Source: Ignelater luminosus
Taxonomy: Eukaryota; Arthropoda; Insecta; Coleoptera; Elateridae
Assembly (NCBI GenBank): GCA_011009095.1
Contig: VTPC01090701.1
Span: forward strand, 124,001-188,000
DNA length: 64,000 bases
Direction: 5' to 3'
The translations under genes and the position numbers were made by a program. Below are positions 62,591 through 64,000 of the stretch, piece after piece. The notes under the pieces were generated by a model. The model did not search any database and had not been told where the DNA came from. It saw nothing but the letters and a program-made list of their open reading frames with translations. Each line of letters opens with the position of its first letter. Positions within the stretch are counted from its first letter, which is position 1.

Positions 62591-64000
62591 GTAGGAATAT
62601 TTATAATTTTTAATAAAAACGCGTTGATTCGTTCTAGCTTTCATTCAGTTTCTTTTTATTGAGAAATTTACACTCCGACATTTCCTGTAGGCAAAACATA
62701 ATAATTATACAATCATTCTAAATGTGAAGATTCGTTATCGAATTTTAGAGCAGTGTTATGAAATTGATTTGCAATATAAATGCCGATTACATATGCTTAT
62801 TTATGATAAGAACCGTTTTGAAACTCATATAACAGGTTAAAACGTTTACAAATAGTAATCCAAGTCGGCATTGACTGCTATGCAGCTGGAATCCGAGACC
62901 AAATTTTTAATTTGTAAACTTGCATAAGAAGTAAAATAAAAAATTAGTTTAGAATTTATATAGATTTATTAAGTTCTTTTGGTTGTAATACTTTTAATAA
63001 TTAGCTATTTGTAGAATTTAAGCCCTTTGAATTAAAACAAAAGAATAACGAATGTTGGAATTCGCAGAATTTTTATTTTAGTTTTGTGTAAAATGTAAGA
63101 ATAATAATAATAATAATTCGTTTGACTCATTGTATTATAAAAATTACTGTAGCGTAAAAATTAATGGTTGTTGTCTATTTACTAGTATAAAGTCAGAGAT
63201 AGATCGAAATGCTTTTGAATAACTGATATTTAAAATCAGTGAAATAGAAACCGCAAGAAATTTAAAAATATATGGACATGCTTTCAGAAACATCAAAATA
63301 GTCATATAAAAATTTGTTTGATATCAGTGAATCGCCTTTTAGGTTAAATGCCTGTGCATGACATGTTGGCTATGGGTGAATAGGGAATTGTCTAATCCCC
63401 CTTTTGTTTTTATAGTTACGTAAGCAAACTTTTTGTTTGATCTAATTCTTTTTATCGATTTCCTGCACATTGTTTTAAAGATTTTAAACAGACGAAAAAA
63501 TTAACATTTTTATTTCCTATTTTAGTAACGAGAAAACGTCCATCGATACTATAACCTTTTAATAATTGCCGGAATATAGAAAAAAGAAAACATAAATTAC
63601 CTACGCCTACTTGTTTCTATTACAATGTTCATGGAAACAAATCCATTAATAATGTTTTGCTAAAAACTAATTTTTAAGTACCGGAATTAATCTTTAATCG
63701 ATCTCTACTAGGAATTTTCTTGGTGACTTCATGAAGTCTTTTATTGGATAAATGTATAAGCAGTTCAGCGATACAAAAAGCACTTTGTGTTGTCAAAAGA
63801 GTTGAGTTTTCAAAACTATTTGTTTCAAAGAAAATCTGAAGTGCGTTTCAATGTTATCAATCAATCTCCTATACTACTTGGATCTCTTTTTCCTCATACA
63901 TAGATTCTTTATAATCTGACCCATATATTTTGTAAAAAGTATCTTTGTAAAGGAAACACTTCCATTAACCCATTTTGTTATTTATTGTATATGACATATT
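62591..64000. other. Possible intron; no gene seen
   Basis: AT-rich DNA with a (TAA)n run (63100-63116). If the candidate exon is real this is its first intron. Confidence 0.35.

Overview
This is AT-rich (roughly two-thirds A+T by eye) eukaryotic DNA with spliced genes, long introns and many decayed transposons. Three genes are recognisable, all on the + strand: the IkappaB homologue cactus (CDS 14861-27231, four exons), the Hsp70/Hsp90-organising co-chaperone Hop/STIP1 (CDS 35550-37720, four exons), and the BMP-pathway R-Smad Mad (CDS about 47631-49017, one coding exon). Cactus and Mad in these forms, with irritans-type mariner, Tc1-like and piggyBac-like relics, point to an insect. A beetle is my guess, but the sequence alone does not prove the order.

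Layout. 1-4.5 kb: intergenic, with a minus-strand non-LTR reverse transcriptase relic near 2.2-2.3 kb. 4.5-4.9 kb: a possible distal promoter and first exon with a Rel site. 8.6-9.6 kb: diverged ~420-bp tandem repeats. 14.3-28.1 kb: cactus, whose large introns and flanks carry many Rel/NF-kappaB-type sites. 29.2-31.1 kb: a small inverted-repeat element and a ~1-kb foldback. 35.5-38.0 kb: Hop. 39.1-46.3 kb: a transposon cluster between Hop and Mad (inverted-repeat element, deleted Tc1-like copy, complete but frameshifted mariner, 9-bp-period minisatellite, decayed piggyBac-like element). 47.15-49.9 kb: Mad. 49.9-54.7 kb: very AT-rich, featureless DNA. 54.8-61.5 kb: a transposon graveyard of nested insertions (non-LTR relic with an inserted GGACGTCC-rich MITE; jockey-like relic interrupted by a hAT-type element with a perfect 8-bp target duplication, itself carrying a TACAGGG-ended element). 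62.4-62.6 kb: a possible first exon of another gene.

Cactus holds Dorsal/Dif-type Rel factors in the cytoplasm in the Toll pathway; Mad carries the Dpp/BMP signal to the nucleus; Hop is a general chaperone adaptor. Nothing shows that the three form a functional unit. The strongest regulatory signal is seven exact GGGAATCCC/GGGATTCCC sites between 4.6 and 28.2 kb and none seen elsewhere, which fits feedback control of cactus by its own targets. The other stand-out observations are the ~1-kb foldback, a one-base homopolymer insertion breaking the Mad reading frame, and a MITE built almost entirely of GGACGTCC-like palindromes.
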